64,000 bases of DNA from Tahibacter amnicola (GTDB lineage: Bacteria > Pseudomonadota > Gammaproteobacteria > Xanthomonadales > Rhodanobacteraceae). The DNA lies in contig NZ_CP104694.1 of NCBI RefSeq assembly GCF_025398735.1, positions 919,501 to 983,500 of the forward strand. Direction: 5' to 3'. Position 1 is the first letter of the stretch. Each line of letters starts with the position of its first letter. Made by a program: the position numbers and the translations under genes. Shown here piece by piece: positions 29,503-37,796 of the stretch. Under the pieces are notes generated by a model. The model made no database searches, had not been told where the DNA came from, and saw nothing but the letters and a program-made list of their open reading frames with translations.

Positions 29503-31515
29503 ATGGCCAAGTCCACGACACCGCGGAACATCCTGCTGATCATGGTCGACCAGCTGCGTTTTCCGCGCTTTGCCTATGGCAAGGACGGGGGGTTACTGCA
29601 GCCGCTGAAAGAGATTCTCGGCGTCCAGGGCGGCTTCTACGACCGCAATCCATTCCGGGAGTACTTCCCGGGAATGTGGTCGCTGCGACGCAATTCGGTC
29701 GTGCTGCGCAATCACACCATTGCTGCCACGGCCTGCACGCCCAGCCGGGCCACGATCATGACCGGCCAGTACGGCACGCGCACCGGTGTCACCCAGACCG
29801 ACGGGATGTTCAAGAGCGGGGATTCCCCGGCCTTTCCCTGGCTGGCTGCCGACGGGATCCCGACCCTCGGGCACTGGTTCCGTTCGGCCGGCTACCGCAC
29901 CCACTACTTCGGCAAGTGGCACGTGAGCAATCCGCCCGACCACACGCTGGTCAAGTACGGCTTCGACGACTGGCAGCTGTCGTGGCCCGAGCCGCATGGG
30001 CCGAGCGTCAACAATCTCGGCGCGTTCCGGGACATCGGATTTGCCGACCTGGTCTGCGGTTTCCTGCATCGCGAAGGCCTGGGAATGGACTACAACCGCG
30101 CCCTGGCCCAGCAGCAGGCCACACGGCCCCTGTCTGACCCGCCGCCGACGCAGTCGCGCCCCTGGTTTGCGGTGGCGTCCTTCACCAACCCGCACGATAT
30201 CGCCACATATCCGGCGGTGCCGCGCATGCTCGATCCCCAGGCCACGGTGCTTGGCCCGCTGAAAGTACCGGAGAAGGGGGCGATCAGCACGGTGCCGGTC
30301 GGCGGCACGCAGGCGATCGAACTCAATCCGATGGGGTTTCCGCAGAATACGGCGAACCTGCCGCCGACGGTATCGGAGACCCTGCACAACAAGCCCGGCT
30401 GCCAGTTCGACTACAGCTACAAGTGTGGGCTGGGCCTGGCCGCGAAGACCGGCCAGAACGTCCACGACGGCGCCAGCCAGGTCAGCGCGGTGAATGCGGC
30501 GCTGCTGGCGGGCATCCCGTTCCAGCTCACGCGTGATCCCGACAGCGGGGCCCTGTATTTCCTGCAGTACTACGCCTGGCTGCAGCAGATGGTCGACGGG
30601 CACATCCGGCGCGTGCTGACGGCGCTGGACAGCAGCGGCCAACGTGAAAACACCATCGTGGTATTCCTCGCCGATCACGGCGAGTACGGCGCTGCGCACA
30701 GTTACATGATTGAAAAATGGCATTCCGCCTACCAGGAGGCGTTGCACGTGCCGGTGGTGATCCAGTCGGTGTCGATCAACCCGGACGACACGCCGCGCCA
30801 GATCGACGCCTTGACCAGCCACATCGACATCGCGCCGACCCTGCTGGGCCTGGCCGGCCTGGACAAGGGCCGTGTCGACGACCTGCGCCGCGAGCTGCAG
30901 CGCGAACGGCCGACGCCGCCCTTCGTCGGCGTTGACCTGACGCCGCTGATCGAAGGCAGGACCGATGTCGTGCGCGAGCCCGACGGCTCGGTGCGACAGG
31001 GCGTGCTCTTCATCACCGACGATGAGATCACCCAGCCGCTCGATTCGGGCGCCGATCCCTACCAGGTGCAGATGGAACAGCAGTTCAAGGTGTTCCTGGA
31101 GCTGGTGGAGACTGTGCGCCAGGGGGGCAGCGCCATCCCGAACAGTGGCCCGGTGGAGCGACTGGCGCCCGGACCCGTGCGCCAGCCCAACCACGTGCGC
31201 TGCGTACGAACGTCGCGCTGGAAGCTGGCCCGCTACTGGGATCCCAGCAATCACGCCCAGGACGAGTGGGAGCTCTACGACCTGGATCGTGACGGCTGCG
31301 AGCAAACCAACCTGCTGCTTACAAGGGGCGCTTTTCCGACACCGATCCCCGATCTGCCAGCCGGCTACACCAACGAGCAGATTCGCGCCGTGGCCGGGAA
31401 CCTGCGTGCGCTGCTGCAAAAATACGAAGCGGAAATGCTTTCCGCGCCCAGGGAGGCGGGCGCCGGCGTGGCCCCGGCATCGACCGTCGCCGCCTCGCGC
31501 GCCACGCCACCCTGA
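29503..31515 (+). CDS. Type I sulfatase (arylsulfatase A superfamily)
   Basis: Hydrolyses a sulfate ester or related phosphoester using a formylglycine residue. The 670-residue protein starts NILLIMVDQLRFPRF (metal-binding Asp) and has the maturation motif TACTPSRATIMTGQYG with Cys78 as the residue to be oxidised, then HYFGKWHVSNP and VVFLADHGEYGAAHSYMIEK. No signal peptide is seen, so it may be cytoplasmic. A dedicated formylglycine-generating enzyme is not nearby. GGGGACGGAG precedes ATG 29503. The family includes phosphonate monoester hydrolases with the same motif, so the substrate is open. Confidence 0.9.
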   Translation: MAKSTTPRNILLIMVDQLRFPRFAYGKDGGLLQPLKEILGVQGGFYDRNPFREYFPGMWSLRRNSVVLRNHTIAATACTPSRATIMTGQYGTRTGVTQTDGMFKSGDSPAFPWLAADGIPTLGHWFRSAGYRTHYFGKWHVSNPPDHTLVKYGFDDWQLSWPEPHGPSVNNLGAFRDIGFADLVCGFLHREGLGMDYNRALAQQQATRPLSDPPPTQSRPWFAVASFTNPHDIATYPAVPRMLDPQATVLGPLKVPEKGAISTVPVGGTQAIELNPMGFPQNTANLPPTVSETLHNKPGCQFDYSYKCGLGLAAKTGQNVHDGASQVSAVNAALLAGIPFQLTRDPDSGALYFLQYYAWLQQMVDGHIRRVLTALDSSGQRENTIVVFLADHGEYGAAHSYMIEKWHSAYQEALHVPVVIQSVSINPDDTPRQIDALTSHIDIAPTLLGLAGLDKGRVDDLRRELQRERPTPPFVGVDLTPLIEGRTDVVREPDGSVRQGVLFITDDEITQPLDSGADPYQVQMEQQFKVFLELVETVRQGGSAIPNSGPVERLAPGPVRQPNHVRCVRTSRWKLARYWDPSNHAQDEWELYDLDRDGCEQTNLLLTRGAFPTPIPDLPAGYTNEQIRAVAGNLRALLQKYEAEMLSAPREAGAGVAPASTVAASRATPP

Positions 31516-31530
31516 ACATCGTGCTGCAAT

Positions 31531-31558
31531 GCGGCAACCGGCCGGGACCGGTTGCCGC
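31531..31558 (+). terminator. Perfect stem-loop after the sulfatase gene
   Basis: GCGGCAACCGG (31531-31541) and CCGGTTGCCGC (31548-31558) with a six-base loop, 15 bp after the stop codon. No T tract follows, so terminator activity is uncertain. It separates the sulfatase from the downstream DUF805 operon. Confidence 0.55.
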
Positions 31559-31760
31559 CAGCGGGCCAGGGACGGCGCCAGGGTCGCGGACACTGCGCGT
31601 GCATTGAATCCGGGCGGTGTGCCTGTACGGAACTTTCCCGGCGCCGGCCGGCTCCGTCTACGCGGACACCACACAGGAGCGCCCATCGGGGACCATCCCG
31701 CCATCCGGCGGCACCGGCGCACGGTATTTCGATCCGGCCCGGTTTCGGTACCCTGTGCCC

Positions 31761-32123
31761 ATGAAGACCTCGCTGCTGCACCTCTTGTTATCGCCCGGCG
31801 GACGTCTGCGCCGCCGGACCTTCTGGACGAGCCTGGGTCTGGCATCCGTCGCCCTTGCCGGTAGCTGGTGGATCCTCGACATCACGTTCGGCAGCACCGC
31901 GACCTGGTTCGTGCACCTGCCCTTCCTGTGGATCGCAGCGGTGCTGATGATCAAGCGCCTGCACGACCGCGGCCGCTCCGGCTGGTGGTTGTTGCTGCTA
32001 CTGATTCCGTTGCTGGGGCCACTCTGGCTGGCGCTGGAGCTGGTCTTCCTCGGAGGGTCCGCGGGGCCCAACCGCTACGGCGCCAATCCGCGCGGCCGCG
32101 CCGATTACCTGACCGTGCGCTAG
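31761..32123 (+). CDS. DUF805-family inner-membrane protein
   Basis: A 120-residue membrane protein with about three hydrophobic segments. The pattern GGRLRRRTFWTSLGLASVAL near the start, then IKRLHDRGRSGWWLLLLLIP and GPNRYGANPRG at the end is diagnostic of DUF805. The function of the family is unknown. It ends nine bases before the FAD-oxidase/methyltransferase gene, so the two are probably cotranscribed. The start at 31761 removes an upstream open stretch with no resemblance to the family. Confidence 0.88.
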   Translation: MKTSLLHLLLSPGGRLRRRTFWTSLGLASVALAGSWWILDITFGSTATWFVHLPFLWIAAVLMIKRLHDRGRSGWWLLLLLIPLLGPLWLALELVFLGGSAGPNRYGANPRGRADYLTVR

Positions 32124-32132
32124 ATCACCGAC

Positions 32133-34361
32133 ATGACATCCAATCAGCAGATGGTCACGGACGTCACGGGACTGTACGCCGTCCCCGTGTGGGCGATTGT
32201 CACGCCAACCTCGACCGCCGACGTACAGGCGGCACTGGCCCGCACCAACGGACCGGTCGCTATCGGCGGTGGCCGATTCAGCATGGGCGGCCAGGCCGCG
32301 AGCCCCGGCGCATTGCACCTGGACATGCGCCAGATGAACCAGATCGTCCAGTTCGCGCCGCTGGAGCGCACGGTGCGCGTGCAGGCCGGCGTGCGCTGGT
32401 GCGACCTGCAGCGCTTTCTGGACCCGCACGGCCTTGCCGTGAAGATCATGCAGAGCTACGCCAATTTCACGGTCGGCGGCTCGCTCAGCGTCAACGTGCA
32501 CGGGCGCTACGTCGGGCTCGGCCCCTTGATTCTGTCGGTGCGCGCGATCGCCGTCGTGCTGGCGGACGGGCAGCTCGTCGAAGCCACGCCGACGCGCAAC
32601 AGCGAGATCTTCTACGGCGCGATCGGCGGCTACGGTGGCCTGGGCGTGATCGTCGAGGCAGAGCTGGAACTGGCCGAAAACGTGCGCATGGAACGCTTCG
32701 CGGCCACGATGCCGGTGGCGGAGTATCCGGAGCACTTCCGTGCCCTCGTGCGTAACTCGCGCGACGCGATCATGCATAACGCCGACATCTATCCACCGTA
32801 TTTCCGCCGCGTCCGTTCGGTGACCTGGCGCAAGACTGACAAACCAGCCACGGTGCGGTACCGGCTGATGCCCCTGCGCTCGTCCTATCCGTTGCACCGC
32901 TACTTCATCTGGGCGGCGTCGGAAACACCGCTCGGAAAATGGCGCAAGCAGCACATCGTCGACAACCTGCTCTACATGCGATCAGCGGTGCACTGGCGCA
33001 ACTTCGAAGCCGGCTACGACGTGGCGGAACTCGAGCCCGTCTCGCGCCGCTTCCGCACCTTCGTGCTGCAGGAGTACTTCATTCCCGTCAGCCGCTTCGA
33101 TGACTTCGTCGCGGCAATGCGGGAAATCCTCCAGCGGCATCGGGTGAACGTGCTCAATATCTCGATAAGGCATGCGTTGCCGGATCCCGGATCGCTGATG
33201 GCCTGGGCGCGCGAGGAGTGCTTTGCGTTCGTGCTGTACTACAAACAGCGCACGCGGCCCAACGCCTGCCAGCGCGTCGCCGTGTGGACGCGCGAATTGA
33301 TCGATGCGGCGCTGGATACGGGCGGTACCTACTACCTTCCCTATCAACCACACGCCACACCCGAGCAGTTCGCGCGCGCCTATCCGCGCCATCCGGAGAT
33401 GTTCGCGCTCAAGGCGAAAATTGATCCGGCAAGCCGGTTCCGCAACAGCCTGTGGGATACCTACTACATGAATACCCCGACCCCGGCGCGCGCTGTGACC
33501 GGTTCCGAATTTCACCGTGTCTACGGTGACGTGCGCTGGCGTGACGCGTTCTATCGCTTCCTCCAGAACATCTACCGTCTGTATCCGGAAGACCGGTTCC
33601 ACACGCTGATCATCGAAGCCTGTGCCTCGCACGACACCGATGAAGCCATTTACCGCCAGTTGCAGGAGCGCCTGCCCGGGATCAAGCCGCTCCTGGCGGA
33701 CCTGACCTACGCACTGCCGTCGCTGGCAAAACAGAAGCGCGAGATGGCGCGGCAGACGGCGGAGCTGGTGGAGGGGCGTCGCAGCTGGAACGGGTATGTC
33801 GAAATCGGCGGCACCGGGCGTTACGTGCGCACCCTGCGCAGGGAAATCGGCGTATCGGGCGATACCGTCATCATCAATGACATTGCCCCGGGCAATTCGC
33901 CGGTGGACCTGGTCGAGCGTGGCCAGTGGGCGAAGGCGGGGCGTTTCGTGCCGCTCAACGACTACGCACCGATCGCGCCGTCGGATATCGCCGACGCGAG
34001 CATGGACCTGGTCACCTGCTACATTGGCCTGCACCACGCGGTACCGGAAACGCTGCCGGCATTCCTGGCCTCGATCCACCGTATCGTGCGTCCGGGCGGG
34101 GTATTCATCCTGCGGGACCACGATGTCACCAGCGAGCCGATGCGCGACCTGGTATCGCTGGCGCACACCGTGTTCAACGCGGGCCTGCAGCAGCCCTGGT
34201 CGGCCAATCAGGCCGAGCTGCGCCACTTCGAATCCGTGGCGACCTGGAGCCAACGAATCACGGCGGCCGGTTTTGAAGACCTCGGCAAGCGCCTGCTCCA
34301 GGCGAACGATCCGACCGACAATGTGCTGATGGGCTTTCGCAAGCCGCGGAGCGTGGCATGA
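32133..34361 (+). CDS. Fusion of FAD-linked oxidase (aldonolactone-oxidase-like) and SAM-dependent methyltransferase
   Basis: A 742-residue two-enzyme protein. Residues about 15-450 form a PCMH/vanillyl-oxidase-type flavoprotein: PVAIGGGRFSMGGQA, VRVQAGVRWCDLQRFL, SYANFTVGGSLSVNVHGRY, GGYGGLGVIVEAELE, and the C-terminal PASRFRNSLWDTYY. Residues about 490-742 resemble a class I methyltransferase: VEIGGTGRYVRTL at about 553 (SAM loop) and a methyltransferase-11-like DLVTCYIGLHHAVPETLP ... IVRPGGVFILRDHDV. Both parts look intact and are in one frame with no break. The substrate is unknown. The stop overlaps the next start by four bases (ATGA). Confidence 0.85.
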   Translation: MTSNQQMVTDVTGLYAVPVWAIVTPTSTADVQAALARTNGPVAIGGGRFSMGGQAASPGALHLDMRQMNQIVQFAPLERTVRVQAGVRWCDLQRFLDPHGLAVKIMQSYANFTVGGSLSVNVHGRYVGLGPLILSVRAIAVVLADGQLVEATPTRNSEIFYGAIGGYGGLGVIVEAELELAENVRMERFAATMPVAEYPEHFRALVRNSRDAIMHNADIYPPYFRRVRSVTWRKTDKPATVRYRLMPLRSSYPLHRYFIWAASETPLGKWRKQHIVDNLLYMRSAVHWRNFEAGYDVAELEPVSRRFRTFVLQEYFIPVSRFDDFVAAMREILQRHRVNVLNISIRHALPDPGSLMAWAREECFAFVLYYKQRTRPNACQRVAVWTRELIDAALDTGGTYYLPYQPHATPEQFARAYPRHPEMFALKAKIDPASRFRNSLWDTYYMNTPTPARAVTGSEFHRVYGDVRWRDAFYRFLQNIYRLYPEDRFHTLIIEACASHDTDEAIYRQLQERLPGIKPLLADLTYALPSLAKQKREMARQTAELVEGRRSWNGYVEIGGTGRYVRTLRREIGVSGDTVIINDIAPGNSPVDLVERGQWAKAGRFVPLNDYAPIAPSDIADASMDLVTCYIGLHHAVPETLPAFLASIHRIVRPGGVFILRDHDVTSEPMRDLVSLAHTVFNAGLQQPWSANQAELRHFESVATWSQRITAAGFEDLGKRLLQANDPTDNVLMGFRKPRSVA

Positions 34362-35410
34362 GCCGGCGCGGACTCGGGATTGCCAGGTGCCTTGTGCTGC
34401 TGCTTTTGCTGACGGGGGTGTGTATGGCGCAGGCGCCGAGTCCGCAAACGCCGTTGACGCCGGAGCCCGACCGGCGCGGCGTCGAGCAGACCTACCTGAC
34501 CTATCCGGAGTGGTTCCTGGTATTCAGCTCCGCCGAATACGCCGATTTCGTGCGCAGCCAGCCGCCCAGCCGCTTTCCCTTTATCGGGCATGTCCGTCAG
34601 TTCTGGCGCGGTTACGCCGCGGTCGATTCGGCTATCCGCGACAAGTACCCGCCTAACGACGAGTACCACACGATGATCCGTGTCATCGGCGTGAGCACCT
34701 CCATCGAATACGGTCTGCGCCGCGCCTATGAGTCATTGATCGGACGCCTGTCGGAGGCCACGACGGCGTATCCGGCGACGGACGAAGACCAGCTGGCCGC
34801 CCGTGCGGCGCAGGAGTACGTGGACTTCATCCGCCTGCGGCCGTGGTACGAGTTCGACTTCGCCAGTCGCCTGCGCGCGGTGTGGACGGCCCCGTGGTGG
34901 GGCAAGGACCCGCTACGCAAGTGGGAGCGAAAATACGCATTGACCACGGAATTTGCCGCCAAAGCGCTGTATGGCTGGGTGATCAGGAAGGCGACGCATG
35001 CGGCCTACGGCGAAGCCCGGGACACGACGCTGGCCGTGATCGACCACCTGCCCGACGGCCTGGAGACCGAATTGCCCAAGCTTACGCCGCTGGCACCGCC
35101 GGATGAGCGCGGCGTGCTGGTCAGCCTGCCGCGCTACGAACCGTTTTCCCACTACGCCAGCGTGCTGGCGCAGCGCCAGGTGCGCTTCGTCGAAATTGCG
35201 GGCAACCGCAGCCTGATCCTGGTCACGGCCCTGACCCCGCGTGGCTGGGCGGCGCCGGCGGAATTCGGCGCGCCGCTCTTCGTGGAGCCGGTGATGACCC
35301 GGCCCGATCGCCAGCGGGTGGCCTTGCAGGTGCCGGTAGCGGCGCTGGACCAGGCCCTGCGCACGCTCTCGCAGCCACCGATGGTGCTTGAGCACGTGTT
35401 CGACTACTGA
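34358..35410 (+). CDS. Exported protein of unknown function coupled to the FAD-oxidase/methyltransferase
   Basis: A 350-residue protein with an N-terminal hydrophobic signal (LVLLLLLTGVCMAQA). The mature part starts TYLTYPEWFLVFSSAEYADF and contains many Trp/Tyr residues (FIGHVRQFWRGYAAVD, RLRPWYEFDFASRLRAVW), with no motif I can name. It has no obvious catalytic pattern. Its start overlaps the previous stop (ATGA), so it is translated with the fusion enzyme and probably works in the same process in the periplasm. A strong terminator follows. Confidence 0.72.
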   Translation: MSRRGLGIARCLVLLLLLTGVCMAQAPSPQTPLTPEPDRRGVEQTYLTYPEWFLVFSSAEYADFVRSQPPSRFPFIGHVRQFWRGYAAVDSAIRDKYPPNDEYHTMIRVIGVSTSIEYGLRRAYESLIGRLSEATTAYPATDEDQLAARAAQEYVDFIRLRPWYEFDFASRLRAVWTAPWWGKDPLRKWERKYALTTEFAAKALYGWVIRKATHAAYGEARDTTLAVIDHLPDGLETELPKLTPLAPPDERGVLVSLPRYEPFSHYASVLAQRQVRFVEIAGNRSLILVTALTPRGWAAPAEFGAPLFVEPVMTRPDRQRVALQVPVAALDQALRTLSQPPMVLEHVFDY

Positions 35411-35438
35411 CCAGGCGTCGCGGTGCCGCCAGAACGAA

Positions 35439-35463
35439 AAAACCCCGGCAAGGCCGGGGTTTT
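35439..35463. terminator. Bidirectional intrinsic terminator
   Basis: AAAACCCCGGC (35439-35449) and GCCGGGGTTTT (35453-35463) around a three-base loop. The A run on one side and T run on the other allow it to end both the plus-strand operon (stop 35410) and the minus-strand tRNA-Gly. Confidence 0.92.
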
Positions 35464-35473
35464 GACGGAATAC

Positions 35474-35549
<76 letters not shown>

Positions 35550-35610
35550 GTAGGTCGCACACTATAGCATCGTGTCTGGCGTTCGCCTAGGGGGCGGTGC
35601 CGACGGTACG

Positions 35611-36189
35611 TCAGGCGCCGAAAAATCCGTGGTCGCGCGCGGCCTCCAGACGTCCCTGCAGGTAGTCCCACAGGGCCGGGCAGCCGGCCTGGATGGGCGG
35701 TCCGATGCGACTGACCACACGTTCGAAGCTGATCCCGTTCTCGCGCCAGCTCTGGCCGCGGTTGGCCAGGTTCAGCAGCACGGGCATGGCGCGGTCGGCC
35801 GCGTGGGCGAAGCGTGCCTCGGGGGTCTGGCCGGCTTCGAACTCCTGCCACAGCGCAAGGAACGCGTCGCCCTGCGCGGTCGGCAGGAGGCCGAAGATGC
35901 GCCGCACCGCGACCTCCTCGGCGGCCTTGCGTGCCTGCCAGCCATCGTCGAGATAGACGAGTGCATCGCCCGTGTCGATTTCACCGATGTCGTGCACCAG
36001 CAGCATGGCGATCACCCGTTCGATCTGGACGCCAGGTGAGGCGTAGGGCGCGAGCGAGGCGGCCAGCAGCGCGATCTGCCAGCTGTGCTCGGCGGAGTTT
36101 TCCGGACGGTCCTGGCCCAGAGGGCGGGTCTTGCGGTGAACGCCCTTGAGCTTGTCCAGCTCAAGGATGAAATCGACGATCGCTTGCAT
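35611..36189 (-). CDS. HD-domain phosphohydrolase (YfbR-like)
   Basis: A 192-residue protein with the metal-binding HD pattern: NSAEHSWQIALLAASL (first His), LLVHDIGEIDTGD (HD pair), and a later Asp in HAADRAMPVLLNL. Size and motif order match YfbR-type 5'-deoxynucleotidases and related HD hydrolases (COG1896). The exact substrate is not determinable. The start at 36189 fits the family; the open frame extends upstream without similarity. Confidence 0.85.
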   Translation of the reverse strand: MQAIVDFILELDKLKGVHRKTRPLGQDRPENSAEHSWQIALLAASLAPYASPGVQIERVIAMLLVHDIGEIDTGDALVYLDDGWQARKAAEEVAVRRIFGLLPTAQGDAFLALWQEFEAGQTPEARFAHAADRAMPVLLNLANRGQSWRENGISFERVVSRIGPPIQAGCPALWDYLQGRLEAARDHGFFGA

Positions 36190-36446
36190 GGGTGTTCCGG
36201 CGGGCTGGTCCGGTGTGATTCGGTTGCGCAAACGCCATTCTAGCGCGGCGCCGTGGCGCCATTTTCGCAACACATGCTGTCGTGGGCCGGTGCTACCTGA
36301 GCAGAGTTGCAAATGTCATGTTGAGGCATTGTGCGTTTATGGACATTCGCCTCGATCCTGCGCAGAACGGACGCATCGCGTGCTGCCTGGCGCGATAGGG
36401 TGCCGTGGCCGTCGACCGACGGTTCCCTGCGATAACGGAGCTCGCC

Positions 36447-36959
36447 ATGAAACTGCCAATGCCTGATTCCGCTGCCATCACGCTGGTCGCCCTGCTTGCG
36501 TTCGCTCCGGCGGCCTGGAGCCAGGACTCCGCGGACGCCGCGCCGCACTCCCGCTGCCGCGTCATTCATGCGGAGCTGGTGGAGTCGTCCTCAACGACCG
36601 GCTGCCTGCCGCCGGCGACCAGCTGTTTCCTGGGCGTGGTCGATGGCAATCACGGACTGCGTGGCGTCACCCACTTTGCGGCCGACAGCGCACGTGCCGG
36701 GCCGCCGACCTCACCGGATTTCATCAGCTACAGCGGCCTGTTTCACTACACGACCGCCCGCGGCACCTTGCGCACGCGCGAGACCGGCGTGACCAATCCC
36801 GGCAGCGGGCAGCCGCAGAGTGGTGCTGTAACGGCGTACCAGCAGCTGGAGGAGGGCACCGGCGACTATGCCGGCTACACGGGCTACTTTTTCGTCAGTG
36901 GTCGACGTGTTGATGATGTGATCACGACACGCGTCACCGGCGAGTTGTGCCGCCCATAA
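36447..36959 (+). CDS. Secreted protein of unknown function
   Basis: A 170-residue exported protein (signal peptide to about ALA/AWSQ at residue 25). The mature region has four to five cysteines (CRVIHAELVE, GCLPPATSCFLGVVDG, LCRP at the C-terminus) and glycine/tyrosine-rich beta segments (DYAGYTGYFFVSGRRVDD), suggesting a small beta-barrel with disulfides. I do not recognise the family. ACGGAG precedes the start. It is followed by a strong inverted repeat. Confidence 0.72.
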   Translation: MKLPMPDSAAITLVALLAFAPAAWSQDSADAAPHSRCRVIHAELVESSSTTGCLPPATSCFLGVVDGNHGLRGVTHFAADSARAGPPTSPDFISYSGLFHYTTARGTLRTRETGVTNPGSGQPQSGAVTAYQQLEEGTGDYAGYTGYFFVSGRRVDDVITTRVTGELCRP

Positions 36960-36970
36960 GTGACGAAATG

Positions 36971-37004
36971 GCCGCGCGGGCGCTGAAATGCGCTCCCGCG
37001 CGGC
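36971..37004. terminator. GC-rich inverted repeat after the secreted-protein gene
   Basis: GCCGCGCGGG (36971-36980) and CCCGCGCGGC (36995-37004), ten-base perfect arms with a 14-base loop, 12 bp after the stop. No T tract, so terminator function is only likely. Confidence 0.5.
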
Positions 37005-37079
37005 ACCGGTGGCACGGTTCCACGCGAAGTTCCGTTATGGAATAGTCGCGAATGCGCTTTCCACCGAGGATGACTGTCT

Positions 37080-37607
37080 ATGCTCAAGAAGATTGCGGCG
37101 ATGCTCGCCATCGCCCTGGGTGCGGTTCTGCTCTACGCCACCACACGGCCAGACAGTTTCCGTGTCGAACGCGAAGTCACTATCCAGGCACCGCCAGAGA
37201 AGATCTTTCCTTTCCTGGCTGATTTTCACCGCTGGGGTGACTGGTCGCCCTGGGAAAAGCTCGACCCGGCAATGAAGCGCACCCATGGCGGGGCCGCGAG
37301 CGGCAAGGGCGCGGTGTACCAGTGGGAAGGCAACGGTGAAGTCGGCAACGGGCGGATGGAGATCGTCGAGGTGACCGAGCCGGGCAAGGTGGTGATCCAG
37401 CTGGAGTTCACCGAACCGATGGAGGCGCGGAATACTGCGGAGTTCGTGCTCACGCCGGGCAATGGCGGCACGCGCGTACAGTGGGCGATGCACGGCCCGA
37501 GCCCCTACCTCGCCAAGGTGATGGGGGTTTTGGTCAGCATGGACAAGATGATTGGCAAGGATTTCGAGATCGGGCTTTCCAATCTCAAGGCAGCGGCGGA
37601 GAGATAG
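37080..37607 (+). CDS. SRPBCC / polyketide-cyclase-like protein with N-terminal membrane anchor
   Basis: A 175-residue protein with a hydrophobic N-terminus (AAMLAIALGAVLLYA), then a START/SRPBCC fold: FRVEREVTIQAPPEKIFPFL, DFHRWGDWSPWEKLDPAM, GKGAVYQWEGNGEVGNGRM, and a C-terminal amphipathic helix (MIGKDFEIGLSNLKAAAE). The fold binds hydrophobic ligands, but no specific one can be assigned. It stands alone. Confidence 0.87.
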   Translation: MLKKIAAMLAIALGAVLLYATTRPDSFRVEREVTIQAPPEKIFPFLADFHRWGDWSPWEKLDPAMKRTHGGAASGKGAVYQWEGNGEVGNGRMEIVEVTEPGKVVIQLEFTEPMEARNTAEFVLTPGNGGTRVQWAMHGPSPYLAKVMGVLVSMDKMIGKDFEIGLSNLKAAAER

Positions 37608-37796
37608 CCCGACACCTCCCCGTGGGTTTCGCGGCGGGGACTCCGGCGAGCGAGTCCGCCGCCGAATGGCGGTGTGGAAGTTGCAGGGACACCGGCAAAC
37701 GTGCGCCAGCGCACAAGTGTCCCCAGGGCATTCAAGGCCCGGGGCCGGTAATCTTGCGGTTTCCGGGGCCTTCCAGCCGGGCCCCGCCGGGGGAAG

